Shown in pieces: positions 1 through 9,023 of a stretch of DNA of 64,000 nucleotides. The stretch is taken from positions 372,001 to 436,000 of the forward strand of contig CANMTP010000002.1 of assembly GCA_947500845.1 (NCBI GenBank). The letters run 5' to 3'. Each line of letters starts with the position of its first letter. The stretch's first letter is position 1. The DNA comes from an uncultured Aquimarina sp. Its GTDB lineage: Bacteria; Bacteroidota; Bacteroidia; Flavobacteriales; Flavobacteriaceae. Under the pieces are notes generated by a model that was given only the letters and a program-made list of their open reading frames with translations, was not told where the DNA came from and did not search any database. The position numbers and the translations under genes were made by a program.

Positions 1-1628
1 AAGGATTGGGGGATGACTATGATAACGTGAGGCTAAATATTTATGACCTTGTCCCCTCAACAACTTCAAAAAATGTTCCTATTGGAGGTATTAGAATAAA
101 AAAAATAAAAGATTTTAACAATGATGGGCAAATAGCCAAAATAAAAAATTATACCTATAGAAACAGTTTAGATCATAGTACAGCTGTTCGTAATAACTAC
201 CTCAATCTGTCCACTATAAAAAATTATAGAACCAAAACGGGAGAAAAAACACAACTAGAAAGAATGGCTGTTTATCCAAAGGCAGATCAACCCTATGTAA
301 CTTATAAAAGTGTCAAGGAAGATTTGATCAGCGAAGAGGGAAAATCCAACGGTAGTGCATTGTATAGTTTTTATTCAGGATCAAAAGGAGCAGTTCCAAG
401 AACTACCCAGCCATATGAAAATAATTATCGCTCTAGTTTCAAGGTTGGTAACATACGTAAAAAGATTAATAAAAATTTTGATAATCAAAATATTAACAAT
501 GAAGAAATAACGTATTTCGAAACATATGAGGATGCACTCTCAATTCATGGATTGATAGTATATACCGATTTCAATTACAGAAATAAGGCCATCTTACTTA
601 AAGAAAATAATAACTCTTTGGGATATTATGTGTCTTATGAATTCAAAGACGCTTTAGAATGTAACGATATTGGCGGAGGAGGTGGTAGTCTGGGTGGCTG
701 TGTCAGACCAGACTACGTGGTTAATTATCAAAATTATGGATATTCTGATGTGCTTATAGGTGACTTTAGTGCTCTTCGAGTACGTTTTAGCATTGCTTCC
801 GGTAAAAACGGTGGTATTGCCGCTGTAGAAAAAACGGATTTGTACTATGACAATCAGGATTCTATACAATGCATAAAAAAAAGAGATACGCTCATTTACG
901 ACCCAATTATCGATTATTTACCAAGAAAATCTATAACTCAACACAATGACTCAATTGCTTATGAAACTAATTTCTTTTATCCTAGAGATATGCAGGTTTT
1001 AGGATCTTCTGACCTAATTTCTATCAACAACTTGTCCGAGATCGTTAAAACTGAGGTAATCCAGAATATAAACGATGACTCTAAACTTATTTCATCTAGA
1101 AAACAAGAGTATTCCAAAGTTTCTAACGGTATAGTAATGCCTACTAAAATTTCAGTTGGTAAAGGCAATTTAACAGAATATGATACAGTAGATTACCTAG
1201 AACTTACATATTATAACAATGGCAATGTTAAAGAATCACAGGGACCAGAAGGGATCAATACAGCTTATCTCTGGGGCTATCACGATCAATACCCCATTGC
1301 TAAGATCGATAATGCTACTAACACCGATGTCACGAGCTATATAAGTAATCTTCAAGCTCTATCAAATGCAGATGACGATAGAACTCAAGGATATTTAGGT
1401 AAAGAAGGTGTTTTACGACAAGCCTTAGATGACTTACGAACAACTTTACCCAATGCTATGGTTACCACATTTACTTACGATCCCTTGATCGGAGTCACCA
1501 GTATGACCGATCCAAAAGGCTACACTACCTATTATGAATACGATGATTTCAATCGTTTGGAGTTTGTAAAAGATGCTGAGGGCAATTTGATTTCAGAGAA
1601 CAAGTACCGTTATAAGAACCAAAATTAA
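1..1628 (+). CDS. Rhs/YD-repeat protein, C-terminal part (5' end outside window)
   Basis: The frame is open to the left edge, so this is the C-terminal 541 codons or so of a larger protein; the TTG at position 6 is not a credible start. The last 60 residues hold Rhs/YD-type repeats (YDPLIGVTSMTDPKGYTTYYEYDD-like text, then FNRLEFVKDAEGN). Upstream is a beta-rich stretch with a Gly-rich loop and no recognised domain. It ends 17 bases before a second, larger Rhs protein on the same strand, and that tandem arrangement suggests one operon and a joint envelope or secreted structure. Function is unknown. There is no Rhs core or toxin tip in the visible part, so it may be a companion rather than an effector. 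Confidence 0.75.
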   Translation, partial: GLGDDYDNVRLNIYDLVPSTTSKNVPIGGIRIKKIKDFNNDGQIAKIKNYTYRNSLDHSTAVRNNYLNLSTIKNYRTKTGEKTQLERMAVYPKADQPYVTYKSVKEDLISEEGKSNGSALYSFYSGSKGAVPRTTQPYENNYRSSFKVGNIRKKINKNFDNQNINNEEITYFETYEDALSIHGLIVYTDFNYRNKAILLKENNNSLGYYVSYEFKDALECNDIGGGGGSLGGCVRPDYVVNYQNYGYSDVLIGDFSALRVRFSIASGKNGGIAAVEKTDLYYDNQDSIQCIKKRDTLIYDPIIDYLPRKSITQHNDSIAYETNFFYPRDMQVLGSSDLISINNLSEIVKTEVIQNINDDSKLISSRKQEYSKVSNGIVMPTKISVGKGNLTEYDTVDYLELTYYNNGNVKESQGPEGINTAYLWGYHDQYPIAKIDNATNTDVTSYISNLQALSNADDDRTQGYLGKEGVLRQALDDLRTTLPNAMVTTFTYDPLIGVTSMTDPKGYTTYYEYDDFNRLEFVKDAEGNLISENKYRYKNQN

Positions 1629-1645
1629 TAAAGAACAGATCCGTT

Positions 1646-4600
1646 ATGAAAATTATAGATTTACAACATATCCTAGTTGTTTTCACCTTGCTCTTTTGTG
1701 CAGAGGGAATAGCTCAATTTGGTGGTGGAGATCTACCTATAGATGAGAAACCTAAATGGTATCGCGATGCTGATGGTGATGGTTGGGGGGTTACAAATAA
1801 TATGATTGAGAGTTACCATCAACCCAGTGGATACGTATTTAAAAATGGAGATTGTAACGACAACAATGCCTCAATATATCCTAAAGATTATTATCGAGAT
1901 AAAGATGGTGATGGATTTGGAACAGGCTCAAGAGTAATCCTTTGTAATCCTTCGGGCTATGTTACGCGTGGTGGAGATTGTAATGATAATGATGCTGCTA
2001 TTAATCCAAATACTACGTGGTATCTTGACGAGGATTTGGATAATTTCGGGGGAACTACAATCCATAGAGGATGTATCCCTCCTGGTGGCGGTAGTTTAGA
2101 TGGGATTTATTTGCGGGTAGGAGGCGATTGTAATGATAGTAACGCTTTAATTCATCCCAATACCATTTGGTACAGAGATTCCGATGGAGACGGTTGGGGA
2201 AATCCTGCAGTGACTAAAAAACAATGTAGGCAACCTTCGGGGTATGTGCGCAATGATGACGATTATAACGATAATAGTATCATTATCACCAATATTGCCC
2301 CTAGAAACTTTTATAGAGATGCCGATGGGGATGGGTATGGAAACCCAGGTAACAAAACGTATCGTAGTGTGAAGCCCAGTGGTTATGTAACCAATGCTAG
2401 TGATTGTAATGACAGTAATGCAGGACTGAATCCTAACACTATGTGGTATCGTGATGCTGATGCCGATGGTTGGGGAAACAAAAGTATAACCAAAAAACAA
2501 TGTGCCCAACCCCATGGGTATGTACGTAATGATGACGATTATAACGATAATAGTATCATTATCACCAATATTGCTCCCAGAAACTTTTATAGAGATGCTG
2601 ATGGGGATACTTATGGGAATCCATCCGTAAAAACGTATCGTAGTGTGCAACCTAGTGGTTATGTTACTAATTCGTATGATTGTAATGATGACAACGCAGC
2701 TATACATCTAAACACAACATGGTATCTCGATGCCGATGGAGACGGTTGGGGAACCAATAACCCTTTTGATGTAAAAACTCAATGTGCTCAACCCTCAAAT
2801 TATGTACTTAATAATGAAGATCACGATGATACTAATGCATTAGTTACCAACATTCCTCCCAATTACTATTATAGGGATAGTGATGGTGATGGTTGGGGTG
2901 ATTCGGGTAGCAGAACCTATCGCAGCCACAGACCCAACGGATACATCATCACTGGTAATGATTGTGATGATACAGATGCTTCCTTAAATCCGAATACCCG
3001 ATGGTACGAAGATGCTGATGGCGATGGTTGGGGTAATAATAGTGTTAGTAAAATGCAATGTACCCGTCCAGATGGATTTATAGTTTATGTACGAAACAAT
3101 AACGATTATGATGATAGTACAAATCTGATTACTCATATTCCGCCAAAGAACTTTTACAAAGATGAGGATAATGACACCTTCGGAAACCCAAATATCAAAG
3201 TCTACCGTAGTGTTGCGCCAACAGGATATGTAGACAAGGGCAATGATTGTGATGATACAAAACAGGAAATCAATCCCAATACGGTTTGGTATAAGAACAG
3301 CGATGGTGATGGTTTTGCCAGTACGACCAAAACCCAATGTACCAACCCTGGGAGCGGGTATAGCTTGACAGTAAAACCCTTGGGGGACTGTAATGACGAT
3401 AATCCTGAGATCCATCCCGATACAGTTTGGTTTAAAGATAAGGACGAGGACGGTTTTGCCAGTACCACCAAAACGCAATGTACCAATCCTGGATCTGGGT
3501 ATAGTCTAACCGTAAAACCCTTAGGAGATTGTAATGACAATAATCCAGCAATTTATCCCAATACGGTTTGGTATGACGATAGTGACGGAGATGGTTTTGG
3601 TGATCCTAATATCACACAACAGAGTTGTACCCAACCTATAGGCTATGTGTTGGACAATACCGATCAATGTCTGGGGGAGTTTGGTCAGTATAGTGGTTGT
3701 ATCATTCCCCCGTACATAGAAGCAAGTTTGAGTAACGAGAATTATGTGTTTACCAGGGTGTTTCAAAAAGAGATGACTACAGCTACCGGAATAGCACTCA
3801 GAGAAGATGTTATCGAGAGTGTAACCTATTATGATGGTTTGGGTAGACCCAAACAACAACGTGCTATTGCAGCTTCTCCTGATCTGGGAGATATCGTTAC
3901 CCACATCACATACGATGCCTACGGCAGACAGGACAAACAATACTTACCTTTTGTATCGAGTAACAACGGAAGCTATCAAACCGTCAACGTTACTAATAAT
4001 ATCAATAGCTATTACCTAAACAAGTATGTAACCGATTTCCCCGGGATCACTAATCCATCAGAAGTCAATGCATATTCACAAAGCATTTTTGAAGCCTCGC
4101 CACTCAACAGGGTATTAGAGCGAGGAGCTCCAGGTAAGGATTGGAAGGTTGACACACTAAGTAATACAGATCATACCATCAAATTTGATTGGACTACTAA
4201 TACCGCATTAGATTCGATCGCTAATTTTGATGTGAATTTTGAGGCAGGCGACACCAAAAAGCCAGTACTCTTTCAAAATGGATTTTATACTGCGAATCAG
4301 TTATATGTCTCTATTACCAAAGACGAAAACTGGGATCCTAATCAAACACACTCAGATGATCATACCACCAAAGAGTATAAAGATAAATTAGGGAGAGTAG
4401 TCCTGAAACGTGCATATAATGACGGCATTGAGCATGACACCTATTATGTACATGATAGTTTCGGGAACTTAACCTATGTGATTCCCCCCAAGGTCAAGAT
4501 TGCTGATGGAGTATCGGCCACCGAGCTTGCCGAACTCTGTTACCAGTATAAATATGATTACCGAAACCGACTTATTGAAAAGAAGATCCCGGGCAAAGGA

Positions 4601-7042
4601 GATGCTAATACTTTTGAATCTATTGTCTATAACAAACTGGATCAGCCCATCATGACCCAGGACCCTAATCAAAAAGTAAAGGGAGAATGGCTTTTTACGA
4701 AGTACGATGCCTTTGGCAGGGTGGCGTATACTGGCAAGATCACCATACTCAATAAAACCAGGGATGAAATACAAGCAGAAGCTACTGGTTATACTGGTGA
4801 GCTATGGGTACAACGTAGTAATGCCGTTATGATAGGTGATGTTACCATATATTACAATGATGGAGGCTATCCAAAGGCACTTAATGCAGAAGTACTCACC
4901 ATCAATTATTATGATGATTACGACTTTTTAGCCAGTGAAGGTACCTTCTTTAACAATCCTATTACAGTATATGGCGAACCTATTACAGATCGTACCAAGT
5001 CCTTAGCAACAGGAACGAAAGTAAAAACCTTGGATACCTCCTATTGGACAACAACGGTAAGTTACTACGATAAAAAAGCAAGGTCAATTTATGCAGCGAG
5101 TAGAAACGAATATCTAAATACTACAGATATTATAGAAACCAAACTGGATTTTGTGGGTAAAGTAGAGAAAACCAAAACAACTCATAAAAAAGGCAGCAAT
5201 GCTGCGATTGTTACCGAAGACGTATTCGAATACGATCATATGGGAAGACTCACCAGTCAAACTCAAAAGATAGGCAACCAGGATACAGAACAGATCGTAG
5301 CCAACGAGTATGATGAATTGGGACAATTGGTGAGCAAAAACGTTGGTGGATTAGCACCGAGCACTGAGGCTACTCGAAGTGCGGGCTTACAAACCATAGA
5401 CTACACCTACAACATTCGCGGATGGTTAAAGGGCATTAATGATATCAACACCATAGGCAACGATCTCTTTACCTTTAAAATTGATTACAATACAGGAGCA
5501 AACCCATTATACAACGGTAACATCTCCAAAACTTCCTGGCAAACCGCCAATGATAACATTACGAGAAGTTATGACTATACCTATGATGCGCTCAACCGTA
5601 TTTTAACAGCAACTAGCAATAACAATCGTTATAACGTATCTGGTATCCAATATGACAAAATGGGGAATATCGAAAGTTTAACCAGAAACGGTTGGCAGAA
5701 CACCTCAAGTTATACTAGTATGGATGTATTAGCTTATAATTATGATGATGGTAATAAACTAAGAAAAGTAACCGATACCGGTAATGACCATTATGGATTT
5801 AAAGATGGTGTAAATACCAACGATGACTTTGCCTATGATGAAAACGGCAATATGATTGTAGATCAAAACAAAGGCATCTCCAGTATCACTTATAACCATT
5901 TAAACTTACCCGAAGCAGTTTCGATAAGCAACAGCGAAGGAACCGGAACTATTTCTTATATTTACGACGCCACTGGAGCGAAGCAAAAAAAAATCGTTAT
6001 AGAGGGAAGTTCTATTACAACGGAGTATGCAGGTAAGTACGTTTATGAGAATAGCTCACTCAAGCAAATATCGCATCCAGAGGGGTATTTAGAATCCAAT
6101 GGTTCTGGAGGGTACCAATATGTGTATCAGTTAAAAGATATCTGGGGAAATACTCGAATTACCTATGCAGATGATAACAATAACGGTTCAGTTAGCACTT
6201 CAGAAATCCGTAGAGAGCAAAACTACTATCCCTTTGGATTACAACATAAAGGATATAACATAGGTTCTTATGGAGTGAAGAACAATCTTAAGACCTACCA
6301 AGGCCAAGAATTCACAGAAGATTTTGGATTAAATACACATGAGTGGAGATACCGTGTGAGTGACCCTGCTACAGGTAGATTTTGGCAGATAGACCCACTT
6401 GCTGAGGATTATATGTACAACTCTACGTATGCATTCCAAGAGAATAAAATGGGGATGGGTGTTGAACTTGAGGGCTTAGAACTTGCAAAGTTTGACACAC
6501 CGTTATATGATCCTGTATTGAGGAATAGTACTCCGGCACAAGTTAAGCATGTAAGAAAAAATCAAATTAGTGCAGCAGTAAATGGAACTTTACTAGTTGC
6601 AGCTACAATATCACCTGTACCGGGAGACGAAGTTTTTGTAGCAGGTTTATTGATGAAAACGGCAGCTGCAACTATAGATGTTGCGAGTCAAGTGGCAGCA
6701 GGAGGAGATGTTGATTTAGTTGGTCCTTTGATGAATTTTGCACCTCTAGGGCCTTTAACAAAACAAGCTGCTGATGCCTTGGTTGATGTTGAAACTGATG
6801 GCACAGTTAGAACCCCTTTTTTCTCAACTAATGGAGAAGAAGTAAAATCAACAAGCGAGGTAGTAATTGATTTTGCTATTGATAGAGTGAGTAATAATGC
6901 TCAAGCTAAGATTCCTAAAGAAGTTACTTCTTCTGCTGTTGGAGAAGTTGTAGCAGAAGGTGTAACCAACGCTGCAGAGAATATAGTTGGCGAAGTAGTC
7001 AAGAGGGAAGAAATTATCACAACTAACAATGGTAGCAACTAA
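1646..7042 (+). CDS. MopE-repeat / DUF6443 / Rhs-repeat giant secreted protein
   Basis: A protein of 1798 residues. An N-terminal signal peptide (residues about 1-24, ending GIAQ) is followed by 14 repeats of about 46 residues (about 37-680) of the type WYRDADGDGWG...GYV...DCNDNN..I.PN. These are the acidic Asp-rich loops of the MopE/thrombospondin-type-3 metal-binding family. Next come DUF6443 (from about 697, ENYVFTRVF), YD repeats, and an Rhs core with RVSDPATGRFWQIDPLAED near residue 1567. The last 185 or so residues (after VELEGLEL) are unlike the shell, contain an Ala-rich hydrophobic stretch, and occupy the place of a polymorphic toxin tip, but I do not recognise the domain. The repeats probably bind calcium and the Rhs part probably forms a cocoon; both are family inference. 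It sits 17 bases after another Rhs-type gene, and the small gene 9 bases downstream may encode immunity. Confidence 0.88.
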   Translation: MKIIDLQHILVVFTLLFCAEGIAQFGGGDLPIDEKPKWYRDADGDGWGVTNNMIESYHQPSGYVFKNGDCNDNNASIYPKDYYRDKDGDGFGTGSRVILCNPSGYVTRGGDCNDNDAAINPNTTWYLDEDLDNFGGTTIHRGCIPPGGGSLDGIYLRVGGDCNDSNALIHPNTIWYRDSDGDGWGNPAVTKKQCRQPSGYVRNDDDYNDNSIIITNIAPRNFYRDADGDGYGNPGNKTYRSVKPSGYVTNASDCNDSNAGLNPNTMWYRDADADGWGNKSITKKQCAQPHGYVRNDDDYNDNSIIITNIAPRNFYRDADGDTYGNPSVKTYRSVQPSGYVTNSYDCNDDNAAIHLNTTWYLDADGDGWGTNNPFDVKTQCAQPSNYVLNNEDHDDTNALVTNIPPNYYYRDSDGDGWGDSGSRTYRSHRPNGYIITGNDCDDTDASLNPNTRWYEDADGDGWGNNSVSKMQCTRPDGFIVYVRNNNDYDDSTNLITHIPPKNFYKDEDNDTFGNPNIKVYRSVAPTGYVDKGNDCDDTKQEINPNTVWYKNSDGDGFASTTKTQCTNPGSGYSLTVKPLGDCNDDNPEIHPDTVWFKDKDEDGFASTTKTQCTNPGSGYSLTVKPLGDCNDNNPAIYPNTVWYDDSDGDGFGDPNITQQSCTQPIGYVLDNTDQCLGEFGQYSGCIIPPYIEASLSNENYVFTRVFQKEMTTATGIALREDVIESVTYYDGLGRPKQQRAIAASPDLGDIVTHITYDAYGRQDKQYLPFVSSNNGSYQTVNVTNNINSYYLNKYVTDFPGITNPSEVNAYSQSIFEASPLNRVLERGAPGKDWKVDTLSNTDHTIKFDWTTNTALDSIANFDVNFEAGDTKKPVLFQNGFYTANQLYVSITKDENWDPNQTHSDDHTTKEYKDKLGRVVLKRAYNDGIEHDTYYVHDSFGNLTYVIPPKVKIADGVSATELAELCYQYKYDYRNRLIEKKIPGKGDANTFESIVYNKLDQPIMTQDPNQKVKGEWLFTKYDAFGRVAYTGKITILNKTRDEIQAEATGYTGELWVQRSNAVMIGDVTIYYNDGGYPKALNAEVLTINYYDDYDFLASEGTFFNNPITVYGEPITDRTKSLATGTKVKTLDTSYWTTTVSYYDKKARSIYAASRNEYLNTTDIIETKLDFVGKVEKTKTTHKKGSNAAIVTEDVFEYDHMGRLTSQTQKIGNQDTEQIVANEYDELGQLVSKNVGGLAPSTEATRSAGLQTIDYTYNIRGWLKGINDINTIGNDLFTFKIDYNTGANPLYNGNISKTSWQTANDNITRSYDYTYDALNRILTATSNNNRYNVSGIQYDKMGNIESLTRNGWQNTSSYTSMDVLAYNYDDGNKLRKVTDTGNDHYGFKDGVNTNDDFAYDENGNMIVDQNKGISSITYNHLNLPEAVSISNSEGTGTISYIYDATGAKQKKIVIEGSSITTEYAGKYVYENSSLKQISHPEGYLESNGSGGYQYVYQLKDIWGNTRITYADDNNNGSVSTSEIRREQNYYPFGLQHKGYNIGSYGVKNNLKTYQGQEFTEDFGLNTHEWRYRVSDPATGRFWQIDPLAEDYMYNSTYAFQENKMGMGVELEGLELAKFDTPLYDPVLRNSTPAQVKHVRKNQISAAVNGTLLVAATISPVPGDEVFVAGLLMKTAAATIDVASQVAAGGDVDLVGPLMNFAPLGPLTKQAADALVDVETDGTVRTPFFSTNGEEVKSTSEVVIDFAIDRVSNNAQAKIPKEVTSSAVGEVVAEGVTNAAENIVGEVVKREEIITTNNGSN

Positions 7043-7051
7043 TTTTTTTGG

Positions 7052-7423
7052 ATGATGCAAAAGAAATATACAAGAGCAGTTTTTATTGTTTTATTTTTTG
7101 GTGTGATACTTTATGCAGGTATACAGAGTTATTTTTACAAAAGAGCTGTAATTGAAAACTCATATGAAACTACCGCTATAATAACTGGGATTAAAGATTG
7201 TTATAAAAATGGTAGATGTATAAAGTATAATTATGAATACCAAGGTCAAAAGTTTAATGATGAAGCAAATACCAACTGGGCTTTTTCCAACTGGTGTAAA
7301 AGCAGAAATGATTGTAAAGGCTATAAGTTTATAATACTTTTAGACAAAAAAGACCCAGAAAAGAATATAGCTGAATGGGATAGGATTTTTGAAAAAAAAC
7401 AATTTATTAACTTCTCACAATAA
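7052..7423 (+). CDS. Small membrane-anchored protein downstream of the Rhs gene (possible immunity protein)
   Basis: This 123-residue protein has one N-terminal membrane segment (about residues 8-27, AVFIVLFFGVILYAG) and an external domain with four cysteines (DCYKNGRC, NWCKSRNDC) that could form disulfides. I recognise no family. It starts 9 bases after the Rhs gene and a terminator follows it, so the two are probably co-transcribed. That position is typical of immunity proteins for polymorphic toxins, and a periplasm-facing immunity protein would fit. This is inference from context only. The start is ATGATG, and either Met is possible. Confidence 0.6.
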   Translation: MMQKKYTRAVFIVLFFGVILYAGIQSYFYKRAVIENSYETTAIITGIKDCYKNGRCIKYNYEYQGQKFNDEANTNWAFSNWCKSRNDCKGYKFIILLDKKDPEKNIAEWDRIFEKKQFINFSQ

Positions 7424-7436
7424 GAATGCAATTAAT

Positions 7437-7472
7437 AAAAAATGCTAGAATAATTTAGTTCTGGCATTTTTT
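7437..7472. terminator. Bidirectional rho-independent terminator
   Basis: A 14-bp stem with one G-T pair: AAAAAATGCTAGAA (7437-7450), an 8-base loop, and TTCTGGCATTTTTT (7459-7472). The A run on one side and T run on the other let it serve both the plus-strand Rhs operon and the convergent lipoprotein gene. Confidence 0.85.
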
Positions 7473-7496
7473 ATTAAGTAGCTTTATTAGTGTTCT

Positions 7497-7859
7497 TTAT
7501 TTTACTTTGATCATCTTGACTTCAAGACTCTCTTCGTCACTAATAGCATAAGCAATGTATGTTTCTTCATCAGTTTCCGTAATGTTTACTTTTATTACTT
7601 TACCAATTATGTCATTAACTGAAGAATTAACATCTGTGACAGTTGCTACATACTCACAATTAGATAACCACTTTATAGAACTCTTCAGGGTTCTACCATT
7701 TTTTTCGTTAATCTCAATTTGCGTAGAATCAGTGCGAGTTATCATCCAATCATTATTATCAGAGTACTTGAATGTTCCTGTTTTGAATTTAGAACAATCT
7801 TTTGTTTGTGTAGAACAACTTGTCATTGTAAGGACAAATAATAGAAATAGATATTTCAT
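7497..7859 (-). CDS. Small lipoprotein, unknown function
   Basis: This 120-residue protein begins MKYLFLLFVLTMTSCSTQ, with a clear lipobox (LTMTSC, Cys at residue 15), so it is a predicted lipoprotein. The reading frame continues 14 codons further upstream, but the ATG at 7859 gives a normal signal peptide and is the likely start. The mature part is small, polar and beta-rich (GTFKYSDNNDWMITRTDS, NEKNGRTLKSSIKW). The pattern resembles small flavobacterial DNA-linked-context lipoproteins, but no family is assigned. It is convergent with the Rhs operon. Confidence 0.7.
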   Translation of the reverse strand: MKYLFLLFVLTMTSCSTQTKDCSKFKTGTFKYSDNNDWMITRTDSTQIEINEKNGRTLKSSIKWLSNCEYVATVTDVNSSVNDIIGKVIKVNITETDEETYIAYAISDEESLEVKMIKVK

Positions 7860-8009
7860 ATAAAATTTTTGTATTAATCGAATGTAAAGATAATAAAACA
7901 ACTACAGCAATGTAGCTATTTTTTTATGCTCTAAAGGGAAGTAATGCTTAGCTAAGGCTTACGTGGCTTAGAGAGCTGCAAAAAAGAATAAATTAATCCA
8001 AACACATAT

Positions 8010-8106
8010 ATTATCAAGAAAGTAAGCTTATTACTTATATTAATCATCATTCTGGCTGCATGTAGCTCAGATGATGTAGTACCAACAGATTACAATGAAT
8101 TCTCCA
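8010..8106 (+). pseudogene. Lipoprotein N-terminal stump
   Basis: Read in the frame ATT ATC AAG AAA GTA AGC, the sequence gives a signal peptide and lipobox ending ILAACSSDDVVPTDYNEF. An ATT stands where an ATG start is expected. The frame runs straight into the inverted repeat bounding the dead transposase unit at 8107 and stops at 8139. It looks like a lipoprotein gene broken by the insertion and then decayed. Confidence 0.5.
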
Positions 8107-8895
8107 GCTCTGCGAAGTTTGTGCTCTGCGAATGTCTATGACTTCGCAGCGTCAACAGAGAGCAAGTAGCAATAATTGCATAATTGACTAAAAAGTAATC
8201 ATCATTACGTGATTGCTTTTCTATTTGCAAACTTCGCATAGCAATAAATTTATTATATTTCATCAATGCAAACAGATGGTTACAAAATAAGAGATCAGTC
8301 AAAACCGCACTTTATTACATTAACGGTTGTAGATTGGGCAGATGTTTTTACCAGAAAGAAATATAAAGATGTAATCATAGAAAGTATTAACTACTGTATA
8401 CGAAATAATGGTATGGTTATATAAGGGTATGTAGTGATGAGTAATCATATCCATTTAATTATTCAAAGTACTCAAAATGATTTGTCAGGTCTTATTCGAG
8501 ATTTTAAAAAATTTGCTGCAAAAGAAATTCTACAATTGATCAAGTCAGAACCAGAGAGTCGAAAGGAATGGATGCTTGATTTGTTTGCAAAAGCAGCAAA
8601 AACGCATAACCGTAATAAAGAGTTTCAATTCTGGCGATATGGTAATCATCCTGAAGAAGTTTATAGTAATAAATTTCTATGGTCAAAGCTAGATTATATT
8701 CATTTAAATCCTGTACGAGCTGGTTGGGTACATAAAGCTTCTCACTACATATATTCAAGCGCATCAAATTATGTATAAGGAAATGGTATTTTAGAAATTA
8801 CGCTTGCCGATAATCCAGTTATTGATGTCCAAAGCGATAATAAATTTTGGAATAGTTTATCTTGGTAGGCTACGAAGTTACAAACTTCGCAGAGC
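8107..8895 (+). mobile_element. RAYT (REP-associated tyrosine transposase) unit with bounding inverted repeats
   Basis: A 16-base sequence, GCTCTGCGAAGTTTGT, occurs at 8107-8122, and its exact reverse complement occurs at 8880-8895. Further partial copies lie inside (tgctctgcgaa at 8122-8132, acttcgcag near 8141, caaacttcgca near 8228), giving REP-like palindromes on both sides of one transposase gene. RAYTs are single-domain IS200/IS605-like transposases that live with REP hairpins, so the layout fits a REP-RAYT unit. The transposase is dead. Confidence 0.75.
8266..8868 (+). pseudogene. REP-associated tyrosine transposase (IS200-like), two nonsense mutations
   Basis: From the ATG at 8266 a single frame of 201 codons encodes a Y1 transposase: QSKPHFITLTVVDW near the N-terminus, then VMSNHIHLII with the HUH metal-binding motif, QFWRYGNHPEEV, and KLDYIHLNPVRAGWV. 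The frame holds TAA at 8422-8424, exactly where the family has Tyr (VI-stop-GYVVMSNH), and TAA at 8776-8778 (SNYV-stop-GNGILEI). It then reads on to a normal end at TAG 8866. Each stop is one substitution from a sense codon and there is no frameshift, so inactivation looks fairly recent. A GTG/ATG restart at 8434 would lack the first strand and is unlikely to be active. Confidence 0.85.
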
Positions 8896-8924
8896 AGGGT
8901 GGAGTGACGATTTATTATAACAAT

Positions 8925-9023
8925 GGGGGTTTTGCACATTTAAGTACCTTTTATAGCACGTTCAAGAAATATACCGGGGTATCGCCTGCCAAGTTTCGAG
9001 AGGATTACAAGTGTCCGAAATAG
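8925..9023 (+). pseudogene. AraC-family regulator, C-terminal stump
   Basis: The frame gives GFAHLSTFYSTFKKYTGVSP and then AKFREDYK before a stop at 9021. This matches the second helix-turn-helix of AraC/XylS regulators (F..LS.F...FKK.TG.SP..FR). Nothing of the rest of the protein is present. The bases just upstream (8901-8930) read GVTIYYNNGG, close to VTIYYNDGG of the Rhs protein at about 4840, so the stump may be joined to an Rhs scrap. Confidence 0.6.

Noticed and set aside
2147-3540. Long minus-strand frames (186, 164 and 112 residues) within the Rhs gene
   Set aside because: They are antisense shadows of the MopE repeats: rich in Ile/Thr, with no ribosome-binding region or family, and they repeat with the same period as the plus-strand repeats.
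1757-3675. Regular repeats that might suggest a CRISPR array
   Set aside because: The repeat unit is a codon-aligned 138-base protein repeat in an open reading frame, not short repeats with unique spacers.
8434-8778. 114-residue plus-strand frame taken as an intact small transposase
   Set aside because: The same frame continues on both sides across single TAA codons; the start lacks the first part of the fold. It is a piece of a dead gene.
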